NCBI RefSeq assembly: GCF_007997295.1
Contig: NZ_VORY01000017.1
Coordinates: 1 to 64,000 of the forward strand
Direction of reading: 5' to 3'
Source of the DNA: Gillisia hiemivivida
GTDB taxonomy: Bacteria > Bacteroidota > Bacteroidia > Flavobacteriales > Flavobacteriaceae
DNA length: 64,000 nt
The number at the start of each line of letters is the position of its first letter. Position 1 is the first letter of the stretch. The notes beneath the pieces were generated by a model. That model did not search any database and was not told where the DNA came from. It saw only the letters and a list, made by a program, of their open reading frames with translations. Both the position numbers and the translations under genes were made by a program. Of this stretch, positions 26,150-36,054 are shown piece after piece.

Positions 26150-26662
26150 AAGTTATTATTCATTTTTGGAGGTGTACATTCAAATATACACATACAATAA
26201 AGGAAGTGCCTTAAAGCGAATTCTTTATTTTTAGACCAAATTGAATCTATACCAAGCAAGATCAAAAAACCTATAGCTTTTCTAGCTTCTGCTTTTTGTA
26301 AATCAGCTCCGTCCCTGTAAGTTGCGGTTTCATCTTAAAACTGGAATCTCACGACCAAATAAATTTTGCTGATAAAAATAGCATTATATCAATTTCTGGT
26401 ACTTAAAAAACAGCTTACAATTAAAAGATCATATTTGATTTAAAAATGATCACGAAGCGGGATGATGGATTTATACTTAAAGGTGCAAATCAAGAACCTC
26501 GAAGCAAGCCCGCCCGAACGGTACGGGCGGGCCTACGAGGTATGTCCCGATGGTTCGGGAGGAAAATACTTTTAAAAATTCGAGGCAGGCCCGCCTGAAT
26601 GTTTCGGGCAGGCCTCGGGGAATTAAACCCTCAATGAGGGATTAAAGATCCTATCATTTAAT
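26150..26662. other. Intergenic region containing dispersed repeat copy B
   Basis: Between converging genes. The left 340 bases show no coding signal. Repeat copy B occupies 26488-26646. Confidence 0.6.
26488..26646 (+). repeat. Dispersed hairpin repeat, copy B
   Basis: The longest copy (159 bases). The first module carries an extra hairpin, GCCCGCCCG (26508-26516) with CGGGCGGGC (26524-26532), absent from other copies. The TCCCGA-TGGT-TCGGGA core and the AATGAGGGATTAAA end are unchanged. Confidence 0.9.
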
Positions 26663-27268
26663 CTAAGGTCCCATTTGCAATTTAGGATCTACTGTGAATG
26701 TTCTCGGTATCTCTTCATTGATCCTGAAGACAACACTATAATTTTCTATTCCTACAACCTTTTTGTTTTTAATTTTTGCGGTTACCACTCCTTTCTTACC
26801 TTCTTCTATATAAATATCTTCCATGATCTCTGCACCCGCATCTTCTTTTCTAAAGATAGCTAATACGTCTATGGTCAAACTACTGTTTTCATCTTGAGGC
26901 ACTGCACTCCACTGAATTTTTTTATTCTTATAAACTTTAGTTAAAAAGTTCTTTGAATAACCAGACCGATTCTCTGTAGTATCTCCCACATTTACAAAAA
27001 GCACTTTAGAGTCTAAATTACTATTATTTATACCATCTGTATCTATCACTAAAACTACTTGTACATCTTTTCGCTCCACTTCTATGGTATTATTTTTTAC
27101 AGTAATAGCCAGGTTATAATCGTTCACATTGTTCAATACGAGATCTTTAGATATCTCTAAAGAATTTTGTGATTTTGGTTTCTCATGTTTGAAGGAGATC
27201 AAAACGAGAAGAATTGTTAAAAAACTGGCAGTTCTAATTGTCCTTTTTAATAATGTAGTTGTTTTCAT
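26663..27268 (-). CDS. Hypothetical secreted or anchored protein
   Basis: A 201-residue protein with an N-terminal signal or anchor segment (about 13-26) and a beta-rich rest. No recognised domain; the segment DVQVVLVIDTDGINNSN and a possible Ig-like pattern are visible. It is encoded 49 bases downstream of the TPR-adenylate cyclase gene on the same strand, so the two may share a transcript. That would fit a periplasmic partner of the cyclase sensor region, but this is speculation. Confidence 0.7.
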   Translation of the reverse strand: MKTTTLLKRTIRTASFLTILLVLISFKHEKPKSQNSLEISKDLVLNNVNDYNLAITVKNNTIEVERKDVQVVLVIDTDGINNSNLDSKVLFVNVGDTTENRSGYSKNFLTKVYKNKKIQWSAVPQDENSSLTIDVLAIFRKEDAGAEIMEDIYIEEGKKGVVTAKIKNKKVVGIENYSVVFRINEEIPRTFTVDPKLQMGP

Positions 27269-27317
27269 AATATTTGATTTTTGTTGGTTTTATTTTTATA
27301 AACAGCTATTAAAATTA

Positions 27318-29165
27318 TTAACTCATTGCAGTGGGTATTCCATTAGTACTTTTTGTACTAAGATCCTTGACACACTCTACAAAATACATGGGAACCATCC
27401 CCTTATTCTTTACTTCTATCTTACCTCGTTCTATACAAGAAAAATCACCTTTAACCAATTGATAAGTGTTTTCTGAAATATTTATCTTCCCACTCTCAGA
27501 GCATGATTCCATTCGAGAGGCCATATTTACTGTATCTCCCCAAATATCGTAAGCAAATTTTTTGCTACCCACCACTCCAGCGATCAATGAGCCACTATTA
27601 ATACCAATTCTAATTTCAAATTGAGCATCAAGTCCTTGGTGGTCTCTTTTTGATTTTTCTACAAAATCTAAAATTTCCAGCGCTGCATACATGATCTTTA
27701 TAGCATGATCTTTAATAGGGAATGGTACTCCTGCTGCACACATATAGGAATCGCCAATTGTTTTTATCTTTTCCAGACCATGCTTTTCAATAATTTTATC
27801 GAATTTGGTAAAATAGAAATCTACACTCTTAACCAGTTCTTCTGGAGAGAGGCTTTCAGCATATTGGGTGAACCCTTCAAAATCTGTAAATAAAACACTT
27901 ACCTCCTTAAATTTTTTGGCTTTTACTTTCCCGGTCTCCATAAGCTCTAATGCTGTTCCCTCCGGAAGAATATTTCGCAACAAACGTTCAGATCTATTTT
28001 TCTCTTTTTCTATGATCAAATTAGTACGTCTTATAAAATTGTTTCGCCTATACAATCCAAATACTAGAAGCATTAATAAGAATAATGCTACTAAAACCCC
28101 AATCACAATATTTTGTTGATTTTTTTTCTGCTGACTCAGTAGATCTACTTCGGTTTGTTTTTGTGAAATTTCAAAATTGGTACGCAAATTTGCCATCTCG
28201 CTTATAGACTCTAAATTCCTTACACTATCACGGTACGTGATAAAATCTTTATAATATTGAAAGGATTTTGCGGTATAGCCTATTTCTTCATATAGTTCTG
28301 AAAGTTTTGCGTAGGCAGCGGCTATATAATTCTTAAACCCATATTTCTTTGAGATCTCTAAACTTCTCCTAGCGTATTCAAAAGCTTTTTCTGTGTCTCC
28401 TTTTTCAGAATATACATTAGAAAGAGAAACAAGGAATTCTGCTATGGCATTATGTGCATTCAACTCTTGAAGTAGAACGATAGCAGTGTTTAAATTCTCT
28501 TCAGCCAGATCATCATTACCCAAACCAGCATTAATTCTACCAAGATTTCCTAAGCTATAGGCTCTTCCTAAAGGATAGTCTGCTTTTTCAAAAATAAGCT
28601 CGGCTTCTTTGGTGAAAATCTCAGCTTTCTCTAAATTCCCTAATCGTAGGTATTCGTCTCCTGCATTGAAAAGAGCGCTACCAAGCGGAATTGAATCCTT
28701 CCCTTTGCGCAACTCATCTATTCCTTTATTATAATATAGATCGGCATTAGCAGTATTTCCACTTAGGGAGTATACATTACCTATTTCTATATTGGTGTAT
28801 GCAATTGCCTTGTTATCCCTAATTTTATTTGCATAATTCAGACTCTTGAAATACGCTTTTAAAGCTTCTTTAAAATCACCTTGTAAACGCAAGCCATTAC
28901 CTAGTTGATGATAACCTGAGTATATCATTTCATCATCTCCAAGAGCCTTTGCATTTGTTATTAATAATAAAGAATATTTAGTTACACTATCAGGATCTAC
29001 TTCATTATCTGCAATATTGGAGAGCATTTCCAAATCTGTCTGATTCTCTGAATTAGAGTAATAGACGCTTTTTAAACTATCCGATAACTCTGGATTTTGG
29101 GCGAAACTGTGCCAGTAACAAAACAAAACTGTTGTAAGAACCAAAAAGTAATGTTGTCTTCTCAT
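27318..29165 (-). CDS. TPR-containing class III adenylate/guanylate cyclase
   Basis: A 615-residue protein with a signal peptide (MRRQHYFLVLTTVLFCYWHS) and periplasmic TPR repeats (about 60-330). A coiled segment and one membrane helix (about 352-372) are followed by a cytoplasmic class III cyclase domain. The domain begins VSVLFTDFEGFTQYAE and includes KTIGDSYMCAAG and IRIGINSGSLIAGVVG. It would make cyclic nucleotide in response to an envelope signal. The frame is open to 29246, but the Met at 29165 starts the signal peptide and is preferred. Confidence 0.9.
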   Translation of the reverse strand: MRRQHYFLVLTTVLFCYWHSFAQNPELSDSLKSVYYSNSENQTDLEMLSNIADNEVDPDSVTKYSLLLITNAKALGDDEMIYSGYHQLGNGLRLQGDFKEALKAYFKSLNYANKIRDNKAIAYTNIEIGNVYSLSGNTANADLYYNKGIDELRKGKDSIPLGSALFNAGDEYLRLGNLEKAEIFTKEAELIFEKADYPLGRAYSLGNLGRINAGLGNDDLAEENLNTAIVLLQELNAHNAIAEFLVSLSNVYSEKGDTEKAFEYARRSLEISKKYGFKNYIAAAYAKLSELYEEIGYTAKSFQYYKDFITYRDSVRNLESISEMANLRTNFEISQKQTEVDLLSQQKKNQQNIVIGVLVALFLLMLLVFGLYRRNNFIRRTNLIIEKEKNRSERLLRNILPEGTALELMETGKVKAKKFKEVSVLFTDFEGFTQYAESLSPEELVKSVDFYFTKFDKIIEKHGLEKIKTIGDSYMCAAGVPFPIKDHAIKIMYAALEILDFVEKSKRDHQGLDAQFEIRIGINSGSLIAGVVGSKKFAYDIWGDTVNMASRMESCSESGKINISENTYQLVKGDFSCIERGKIEVKNKGMVPMYFVECVKDLSTKSTNGIPTAMS

Positions 29166-29788
29166 CTTTAACAAATAAATTGTTTCCAGTAGATTGATCG
29201 CTTCTTTAGCATTTAATAATACATTCAAAATTCTAAGAAGTAGCATGTTTTATTTTATGCTTATAATGCTAATATATTATCATTAAAAATGTGGGGATGA
29301 GTTCTCAAAATTTCTTAGGGTATTTTAAATAGGTCGTTCATTTTTAACTTTCAGCCATAAATGGAAATTATAAAATATCTCAACCCTATCAAACATACTG
29401 ACTCTCAAGGTAGTGAAGTTATAAATATGAAAAAAGAGATTTTCGGTAAACAGCTTTAAAACACTTCTAAATGCACGCTTGTTACTAATAAAATTTAAAA
29501 TTTTAATATTTCTGAACTATTTTTATTACATGTTTTGATAGATAACATCAGTGGAACTGACACTTATAATATGAATTAAATTAAATTATAAAGCAGTTAT
29601 TGTGGTAATTTAGTTACATTAGAAGTAGATATTCATGTGTTTTAGAAGATATTTGAACAACCCTATAGTTTAAATTCATTTTCAAGAGCTCTTAATTAGG
29701 TCTTTTACGAACCACATATTGTTTATACTATTTCAATTTCATATCTTGTTTATAAAAAAATTGGGACGCATAACAAAAGATTCGGTTA
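29166..29788. other. Intergenic region between divergent genes
   Basis: AT-rich, between the leftward cyclase gene and the rightward HD gene. I see no gene, repeat or clear TAnnTTTG box. Confidence 0.5.
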
Positions 29789-30379
29789 ATGGATAAGTTT
29801 CTTCCTATTTATAATAAAGTGATTTCCAATTTGGAGCATAATTTACCTCCTTGGTTACATTATCACTGTTTAGAACATACACAACGTGTGTTAGAAAAGG
29901 TTATTTATATAGCAAAAAAGGAAAACGTAGGAGAACATGATCTATTTCTATTGAAAATTGCTGCGCTCTATCATGATATCGGATTTATTGTAGATAGAGA
30001 AAACCATGAAGAATTAAGCTGCATAATTGCTTCAAAGGAATTGATGGAATTTGAACTGAAAGCAGATGAAATTGACCAGATCTGTGAGATGATGAAAGCT
30101 ACTAAGATCCCTCAAAATCCCAACTCTCATCTTGCTGCCATTCTTGCCGATGCCGATTTGGAATATCTTGGTACAGATGTTTTCTTGGAATGGAGTGAGA
30201 AATTATACAAGGAACTATTGTATTATCAGCCAGACCTAAGTGAGGATAAATGGAATGAAATTCAATATAATTTTATTTCTAATCATCATTACCACACTTC
30301 TTATTGCAAGCAAAACCGTGAGCCAAAAAAATTAAAAAATTTAAAGTTGTTAAAAAAAAAACTGGAAGGAATTAAGTAA
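29789..30379 (+). CDS. HD domain phosphohydrolase
   Basis: A 196-residue HD-superfamily metal phosphohydrolase. The ligands are H in HCLEHTQRV, HD in ALYHDIGF, H in NHEELS and D in ILADADLEYLG. The C-terminal YNFISNHHYHTSY is shared with the HD pseudogene at 54812-55407, showing that the two are paralogues. The substrate is unknown (a nucleotide is likely). A terminator follows. Confidence 0.85.
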   Translation: MDKFLPIYNKVISNLEHNLPPWLHYHCLEHTQRVLEKVIYIAKKENVGEHDLFLLKIAALYHDIGFIVDRENHEELSCIIASKELMEFELKADEIDQICEMMKATKIPQNPNSHLAAILADADLEYLGTDVFLEWSEKLYKELLYYQPDLSEDKWNEIQYNFISNHHYHTSYCKQNREPKKLKNLKLLKKKLEGIK

Positions 30380-30432
30380 AACACTCTTTTCCTTTTCTAA
30401 AGATTTCCTCTAGGTTTCTAACTCACTTATAT

Positions 30433-30468
30433 AAAAAATGCAGCACTATCGTACTGCATTTTTTATTT
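30433..30468. terminator. Bidirectional terminator between HD and CDGSH genes
   Basis: AAAAAATGCAG (30433-30443) pairs with CTGCATTTTTT (30454-30464) around a ten-base loop. It serves the converging genes on both sides. Confidence 0.82.
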
Positions 30469-30485
30469 AACTCTTTAAATGAGTA

Positions 30486-30707
30486 TTATTTCTTTGGTGG
30501 CAAAGCAAATGCAACGGCTTCATGCTCAAAATGGTTTCTGTGTGCACCATCGCAAAAAGGCTTGTTCTGTGAAAGCCCACATCTACAAAGAGAGATAACA
30601 TCTCTACCTGCAAGGTCATACACATTTCCTTCTTTATCTACTATTTCAAAATCTCCTGTAACCTTAAGAGATCCGTTATTGTTTACTTTAAGTGTTGTTT
30701 TAGACAT
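30486..30707 (-). CDS. CDGSH iron-sulfur domain protein
   Basis: A 73-residue protein with the [2Fe-2S] ligand motif CRCGLSQNKPFCDGAH (three Cys, one His). The N-terminal half is a short beta segment. CDGSH proteins are small redox or cluster-transfer proteins; the exact role here is unknown. It is a separate unit from the operon that ends at 30822. Confidence 0.92.
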   Translation of the reverse strand: MSKTTLKVNNNGSLKVTGDFEIVDKEGNVYDLAGRDVISLCRCGLSQNKPFCDGAHRNHFEHEAVAFALPPKK

Positions 30708-30821
30708 AATGTTTATTTAGGTTGATTAAAACTCTAGAGGATTCTATAGTCCCTATTAAAAAATCAAAGAAAACGAAAATAGATTAGATTTTTACATCTA
30801 GCTTCTTAAATCTTGAATTCA

Positions 30822-32570
30822 TTAATAACTTCTCAATTTTGGCTCCAGCCATAGAACTCCTATACTTATTAAAAATACTAAATAAAAATATAAAAGGGTA
30901 ATAGGAATAGAATTGGTGTTTTTCGTATTTGTTGCGCCTGCCGAGTTAGAAATCCGATGATTTTGCTGAATCCTCTCATAAGAATTCAAAGTCTCCCAAT
31001 CTTCTATGTTATAAACATAATAGTTGTACACACCAGTGCTATCCTGTTGCAAACTTAATTTCTGCCATCCAGATTGCTTAGGATACGTAGTCCCAGTCCA
31101 AAGCTTTGGGATATCAAACTCTTGGCGCAATGCCATCTCTGTTTTTTCTGAATTTAAAACAATCGGTGCTTTTTCTATAGTTCGCACTCGAAATTGAAAA
31201 GGTTCATTTGGGAAACCCATTTTTGATTGTGAAGACCACTCGGTTGAAGCGACAGCACTTTTGCTGAGTGCATTGATTATTTTTGTCCATAGTTGCTGAT
31301 ATGCACTTGTATTTCCATCCAATAGCAGTTCAAAAGTGTTTTCTAAAATACTACTCCCAACCTTCCCCTGCCCTATTCTTTTGTAGGCAGATAGAATTTG
31401 ATTTCCAGGTTTCAGAATTGGTTCAAGTGTCAAGCTTTGTTTAAAAGTGAATGGATATTTAGTGACTTGCAAATTTCCATTTAGCATGGTTTCCTTGCTA
31501 TTATCTTGAGTGTAATCAAATGAAGCTAAACCAGAGCTTGATCCGAATAGGGAAACATCTGGTTGAATAAAAAAGCCTAAGCCATAATCCCTCACCGATT
31601 TTTCTATTGCATTCTTTTGTGAAGTCGAAAGTGTTTTGAAAGAGTTAAAATCTATTATTAAAAGGTCATAACTTTCGAGTAGTTTTTCTGAAATGTTTCC
31701 TATAGTTGACCGTTCTGCATTAAAATATTCATATTTATACTTCCCCTTGGTAACTTGACTTCTAACAATCACTTTATGATCCATTTCTGCCAAAAAGTTT
31801 TTCAAATACTTCGTTTCAAAAGTTGGAAACCCGTTGATCATCAAGATATTTAAAGCCTCTTTTTCGGCTACTTTTAACGGAATTGGATTAGAAGATATTA
31901 AGTTACCCAAAGAATCTTTTTCAGTGATTCTAAAAATAAAATTTCCGGCAGATTTTAAATCGGTATTTAGCGAAAATTGTTGTTCAGTTTTCTTTAATAA
32001 TATAACAGAATCAAGAACTTGTCTGCCTGCACCTTCTAAGACCAACCTATTTCCTTGAGTTGGATTTGAATATAAACCCTTAAAAAGGGTCTTATCTCCT
32101 ACTGCCTGTTCTAAATCGTAATTGAATTTTATAATTCCGCTGAGAGGCTCCCCTTCCAAATACTTTACAGATTTCCCCTCTAATTTCCATAGATCGTAAC
32201 TCTTAATCCCATGTCCAAGGATGAAGACTGAATCTGTGCCAATCAATTCTTTTATAATTGGAGTATCCAAAGTATAATTTAAAACCTTGATATTCTCGTG
32301 TTCTTTTTTAAGACTATCTAAAGAAGTTTGAGTGTAGTTTTCAGTTAATAAGATAAGATTACCCGAATTTTCAGTATTTAGAAGTGCTGGTCTTAAAGCG
32401 ATCATAGCTAACGATAAAATGGCCAAGAAGGCCACCACAACTTTAATATAAAAACGAATACTTGAAAATTGAGAGCTTTCTTTCCAAATAAATACCACAA
32501 ATAAAACAGCTGCTCCCAAAAGAACAGGCCAGCTCCATGTATCATTTAAAAAAGTAAATCTATCTATCAT
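30822..32570 (-). CDS. Membrane protein with GATase-like periplasmic domain
   Basis: A 582-residue protein with two N-terminal membrane helices (about 14-30 and 40-62), a large extracytoplasmic region and one C-terminal helix (about 556-574). The middle (about 240-360, LNILMINGFPTFETKYL and DLLIIDFNSF) looks like a class I glutamine-amidotransferase fold without a clear catalytic Cys. It is the last gene of the MoxR operon and overlaps the DUF4175 stop by 11 bases. The family is common next to BatA genes; its function is unknown. Confidence 0.75.
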   Translation of the reverse strand: MIDRFTFLNDTWSWPVLLGAAVLFVVFIWKESSQFSSIRFYIKVVVAFLAILSLAMIALRPALLNTENSGNLILLTENYTQTSLDSLKKEHENIKVLNYTLDTPIIKELIGTDSVFILGHGIKSYDLWKLEGKSVKYLEGEPLSGIIKFNYDLEQAVGDKTLFKGLYSNPTQGNRLVLEGAGRQVLDSVILLKKTEQQFSLNTDLKSAGNFIFRITEKDSLGNLISSNPIPLKVAEKEALNILMINGFPTFETKYLKNFLAEMDHKVIVRSQVTKGKYKYEYFNAERSTIGNISEKLLESYDLLIIDFNSFKTLSTSQKNAIEKSVRDYGLGFFIQPDVSLFGSSSGLASFDYTQDNSKETMLNGNLQVTKYPFTFKQSLTLEPILKPGNQILSAYKRIGQGKVGSSILENTFELLLDGNTSAYQQLWTKIINALSKSAVASTEWSSQSKMGFPNEPFQFRVRTIEKAPIVLNSEKTEMALRQEFDIPKLWTGTTYPKQSGWQKLSLQQDSTGVYNYYVYNIEDWETLNSYERIQQNHRISNSAGATNTKNTNSIPITLLYFYLVFLISIGVLWLEPKLRSY

Positions 32571-34758
32571 GCAGTTCCAATTCTTTTAGAAATATTTTGT
32601 TGATCTCACTTTCAAAACTCTTGTTCTTTGCAGGATTAGGGCTTGGTCTAGGCAAGGCAGATAATAATCCTTTTTGAACTTCATCAAAGATTGCTGATCT
32701 ATCTTTAAAATCTTCTGCCAGCCATTTTAATTGTTGTAATGTTTTTAGATATTTCCCAGGCTCTTCAATGGCTTTCCCAGCCAATTCGTTTCCAGCTTTT
32801 TTAAAAAGTTGACGATCCTCATTCGTAATCTTATTTTTCTCTATTATCAACACTTCCAATCTCCGGATACTTTGTTTGATAAAGGGATATTTTTCTTCTA
32901 ATCCAATCTCCTCGCTTTTTCTAAAGCTTAAGACATCTTCCAGTTTTCCAGTCAAACGTTTATCTTCTTTTATAGGTGGCGGATCAAAACCTATTCTATG
33001 CACATAAATTCTTGCGCTATTTTTAATTTCTTGGAGAAGTTTTAGAGCTCTATGCTGAAAAGGCAAAGATTTTTTAGGTTCATACAACCTCAAATGAAGT
33101 TCTGCATCCCACATTTCTGTCATCGCCTGCCTCAATTTACTTTTTAGAGAATTGCTGAAAAGTGTGGATTTCTCGGGATCATCGTGATTATGCACATATT
33201 CCTCTAAAGGAGTTTTGCTTTCCTCTTCTTTATTTTCAACAAGATTATGCTCGTTATTGCCATCATGGTCATGAGAATATTCTGCCAATGGATCCTCTTT
33301 TTCGCTATTCTCTGCTGTTTCTTCAGGCTCGATCGTAGAACCAGCTTCGGTTTCATCTCCCATAAACTCCCCATATTTTATCCGAAGTGCTTTCTGATCG
33401 AAACCAAGTGCATTGCTCTTAGCCTTGAATTCCTTTTTAGATAAGGAGCTGCGTTGCTTGATCAATTTTTCGGTATCGATAATCAGTTGCCGCTGACTTC
33501 TAAAATAAGCTGGCATTAAGTCGGCTCCCAAGGTGCCTTCCACTGCGAAATCGTAGGTTGTGGTATCTTTAATTACCGCAAAATAGGTTTCGCTTCTCGT
33601 TCGATTAGGCGTAGGCTCTTTAAGATCGGTTGCTTCTACATAAAAGTATAACTCATCCCCGGCTTCCATTTCTAGTTCATCAAGATCGATGGTTTTTGTA
33701 AGATCCAGTTTCCGGCCACCTTTTTTTAGCACTCCATCAAACTCCATTTTTTGTTCCCTGAATTTCACCGATTCTCCACTTCCTTTACTTACCGTTGCTA
33801 TAATGTAAGCTTCCGAAATTCCATAATCATCAGTAATCGAGGTATTAAAACTAAGCACTTTGCGCTCCTCCAATTCGAAAGCTGAAAATTGATCTATTCC
33901 TTGAATTTCCACTACGGGCTCTTCATCCTTAATCATTTTTATAGCATACAAATTAGAAACATAAACTCCTTCCAAAGTATCTTCAAATCTAAAATTATAG
34001 AAACCGGAAGAATTCAGTTTTAGTGAATAAGTATAAGAAGCTTCTCTAGATACCATCTTGTAAATAGCTCCCGTTGTTTCTATAACTGGATTTTTGATTG
34101 ATCCATCAAAAGAAAGTTTCCATGAAATTCGGGAACCTTCCAAGGCTTTAATATCCATTTTTGAGGTGATTCCCGTAGGGATTCCGGTATATGTTGGATA
34201 AGTGATGCTTACAAATTGTTCTTTTATCTTTGGGGCTTTAGTTTGCCCTGTAGTAGAATCTACCTTTTGAAAGACGATCTCTGTTCCTTCTGAAGGTTTA
34301 TAAGGAATATTGTTCTTAGACATACAATTGAAATAAAAAAATAGAATTCCCAAAGCAATCATTACGAAACTACTAATCCCGGACTGCTTCAGCCGATTAG
34401 GTGTTTTTATTGTATCTATCTTTTCTTCTAATTGCTTCCCTACCTTTTGTTGCTGAAGTTGCGCTAAGCCGGATAATTTTTCAGAAGAAAGCAAAAGCAA
34501 TCCTGAGCTATATTCCGCAGATTCCATTTGATGGTCTATATAACTACTTACTTTCTCTAAGCTGAGCTGCCAAGGTTTCTTCAGAAATGATTGGATAGAA
34601 AAGATCACAAAAAATATTAGAATGCTACCTAGGTAGTTTTCACTTAGAAAATAGATTAATATAGATGCTCCTATTGTAAATATTAAGATCTCTAACCAAA
34701 GCAATAATTGCCAACGTTTTCTGAAACTGATTAATATGTTTTTCCCAGCACTGCTCAT
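32560..34758 (-). CDS. DUF4175 family membrane protein
   Basis: A 732-residue protein with N-terminal membrane helices (about 15-60 and 127-145). A long periplasmic region includes beta domains (about 180-400), an acidic low-complexity stretch (about 460-520) and a helical C-terminus. The pattern matches DUF4175 proteins of the Bacteroidota MoxR/BatA operons. It overlaps the BatA gene by four bases (ATGA). Its function is unknown; a role in envelope assembly is inferred from context. Confidence 0.8.
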   Translation of the reverse strand: MSSAGKNILISFRKRWQLLLWLEILIFTIGASILIYFLSENYLGSILIFFVIFSIQSFLKKPWQLSLEKVSSYIDHQMESAEYSSGLLLLSSEKLSGLAQLQQQKVGKQLEEKIDTIKTPNRLKQSGISSFVMIALGILFFYFNCMSKNNIPYKPSEGTEIVFQKVDSTTGQTKAPKIKEQFVSITYPTYTGIPTGITSKMDIKALEGSRISWKLSFDGSIKNPVIETTGAIYKMVSREASYTYSLKLNSSGFYNFRFEDTLEGVYVSNLYAIKMIKDEEPVVEIQGIDQFSAFELEERKVLSFNTSITDDYGISEAYIIATVSKGSGESVKFREQKMEFDGVLKKGGRKLDLTKTIDLDELEMEAGDELYFYVEATDLKEPTPNRTRSETYFAVIKDTTTYDFAVEGTLGADLMPAYFRSQRQLIIDTEKLIKQRSSLSKKEFKAKSNALGFDQKALRIKYGEFMGDETEAGSTIEPEETAENSEKEDPLAEYSHDHDGNNEHNLVENKEEESKTPLEEYVHNHDDPEKSTLFSNSLKSKLRQAMTEMWDAELHLRLYEPKKSLPFQHRALKLLQEIKNSARIYVHRIGFDPPPIKEDKRLTGKLEDVLSFRKSEEIGLEEKYPFIKQSIRRLEVLIIEKNKITNEDRQLFKKAGNELAGKAIEEPGKYLKTLQQLKWLAEDFKDRSAIFDEVQKGLLSALPRPSPNPAKNKSFESEINKIFLKELELHDR

Positions 34759-36053
34759 TGTTTTCTATATCTGGCAAAAATTCGTTCGGTGATTATTAAG
34801 AAAACTAACAACAGCCAAAGCCACTTTGAAATACTAAGCAATCTTGGTTGGACATTTTCAGACACTATTTCGGTAAATTGAGTAGATAACTCCTTCTTGT
34901 CTCTAGTCCGTTTGTCTAAAGTTTGAACTTTACTTTCCAGATCCTTATTGAGATCCAAAAACTTCAGCAATTGTTCAGGAAAGTTTTCAGCTAGAATAAT
35001 TTCAGTAGTTAAAAGCTTAGTAAGGTGAAAAGTTTGTTTTGAGCTACTAGGTTCAATCAAGGAATTTGCGAGACTATCGGGAAAATATAGTAAGGATCGC
35101 TGAGATGTGTTAAAACGAGGAGCTTCGCTAAGCCAAACAAGAGAATGATAGGAACTAAAATCTATGCCTGTGGTATCTTGAACTGCAAGCACCTCTAAAG
35201 GTTGCTCTAAATATTTGGAAATAGCCTTAAAAGAAGATTCCAAAAAGATCTTCGATGCTTCGAATTCCTCATCATAATAGATCAAAACAACTATGGAATC
35301 TTTTGCTTTTAATGGATGCCATACTTGTTCTTTGTTTGCAAGAAAGAGCAAACTGTCCTTATTTTTATTTAGCTGAAGCAAATCGCTATTTAAGGGAAGA
35401 ATTTCTTCATTAAAACTTATTTTCTTTTGATCGCTTACTAATTCTAACACTACTACCTCATCGCCCTTTCTTACAACTTCCAGGATCTCATTTGCTTGAA
35501 CTTCAGAATCCAAAACGATCCATTCTATATCTCGATTCATTAGAGGTCTTTTCCCTTTAAAACCCTGCAAATATCCATTTGTAAATACCACAATACTATC
35601 TGATCGTAAAACCTCCATTTCATTTGCTAGTTGCCAATAGTTAGGAATCGGAAATTCTGTATTTCCCTCTTTGTAAGTATCTAAATCAGGAAAACCCGTT
35701 TGTAATAATCGGATTGAAGAATTTTGCTGCAAGCTATCCACCAATGAATTAAGGCTCTCATTTTTCAACAAAGAGGGTTCAATTAGATAAGTAATGGGAA
35801 TATTTTCACTATCTCTTTTAATATGTGGTTCTGCTAGAATAAAAACCAAGACCGTTATCATAAGCAGTCTTAAAAGCAATAATAATAGTTCGTTAAGCTT
35901 GATGGAGTTGGTTTGCTTAACATCTGAATTTTCTAAAAATTTGACACTTCCAACCTTGATCGTTCTTCCTTCCTTATTACTCCAAAGATGAATAGCCACC
36001 GGAACAACCAGTCCTAATAAAGCCCAGAGATATGAAGGATTCAGGAAACTCAT
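34755..36053 (-). CDS. BatA domain-containing membrane protein
   Basis: A 432-residue protein beginning MSFLNPSYLWALLGLVVPVA, the BatA N-terminal signature (first helix), with a second helix near 50-70 and a last one near 410-425. The extracytoplasmic part lacks a clear MIDAS motif, so it is not a canonical VWA protein. It is in the middle of the operon, with one base before it (to DUF58) and a four-base overlap after it. Confidence 0.85.
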   Translation of the reverse strand: MSFLNPSYLWALLGLVVPVAIHLWSNKEGRTIKVGSVKFLENSDVKQTNSIKLNELLLLLLRLLMITVLVFILAEPHIKRDSENIPITYLIEPSLLKNESLNSLVDSLQQNSSIRLLQTGFPDLDTYKEGNTEFPIPNYWQLANEMEVLRSDSIVVFTNGYLQGFKGKRPLMNRDIEWIVLDSEVQANEILEVVRKGDEVVVLELVSDQKKISFNEEILPLNSDLLQLNKNKDSLLFLANKEQVWHPLKAKDSIVVLIYYDEEFEASKIFLESSFKAISKYLEQPLEVLAVQDTTGIDFSSYHSLVWLSEAPRFNTSQRSLLYFPDSLANSLIEPSSSKQTFHLTKLLTTEIILAENFPEQLLKFLDLNKDLESKVQTLDKRTRDKKELSTQFTEIVSENVQPRLLSISKWLWLLLVFLIITERIFARYRKQ

Positions 36054-36054
36054 A

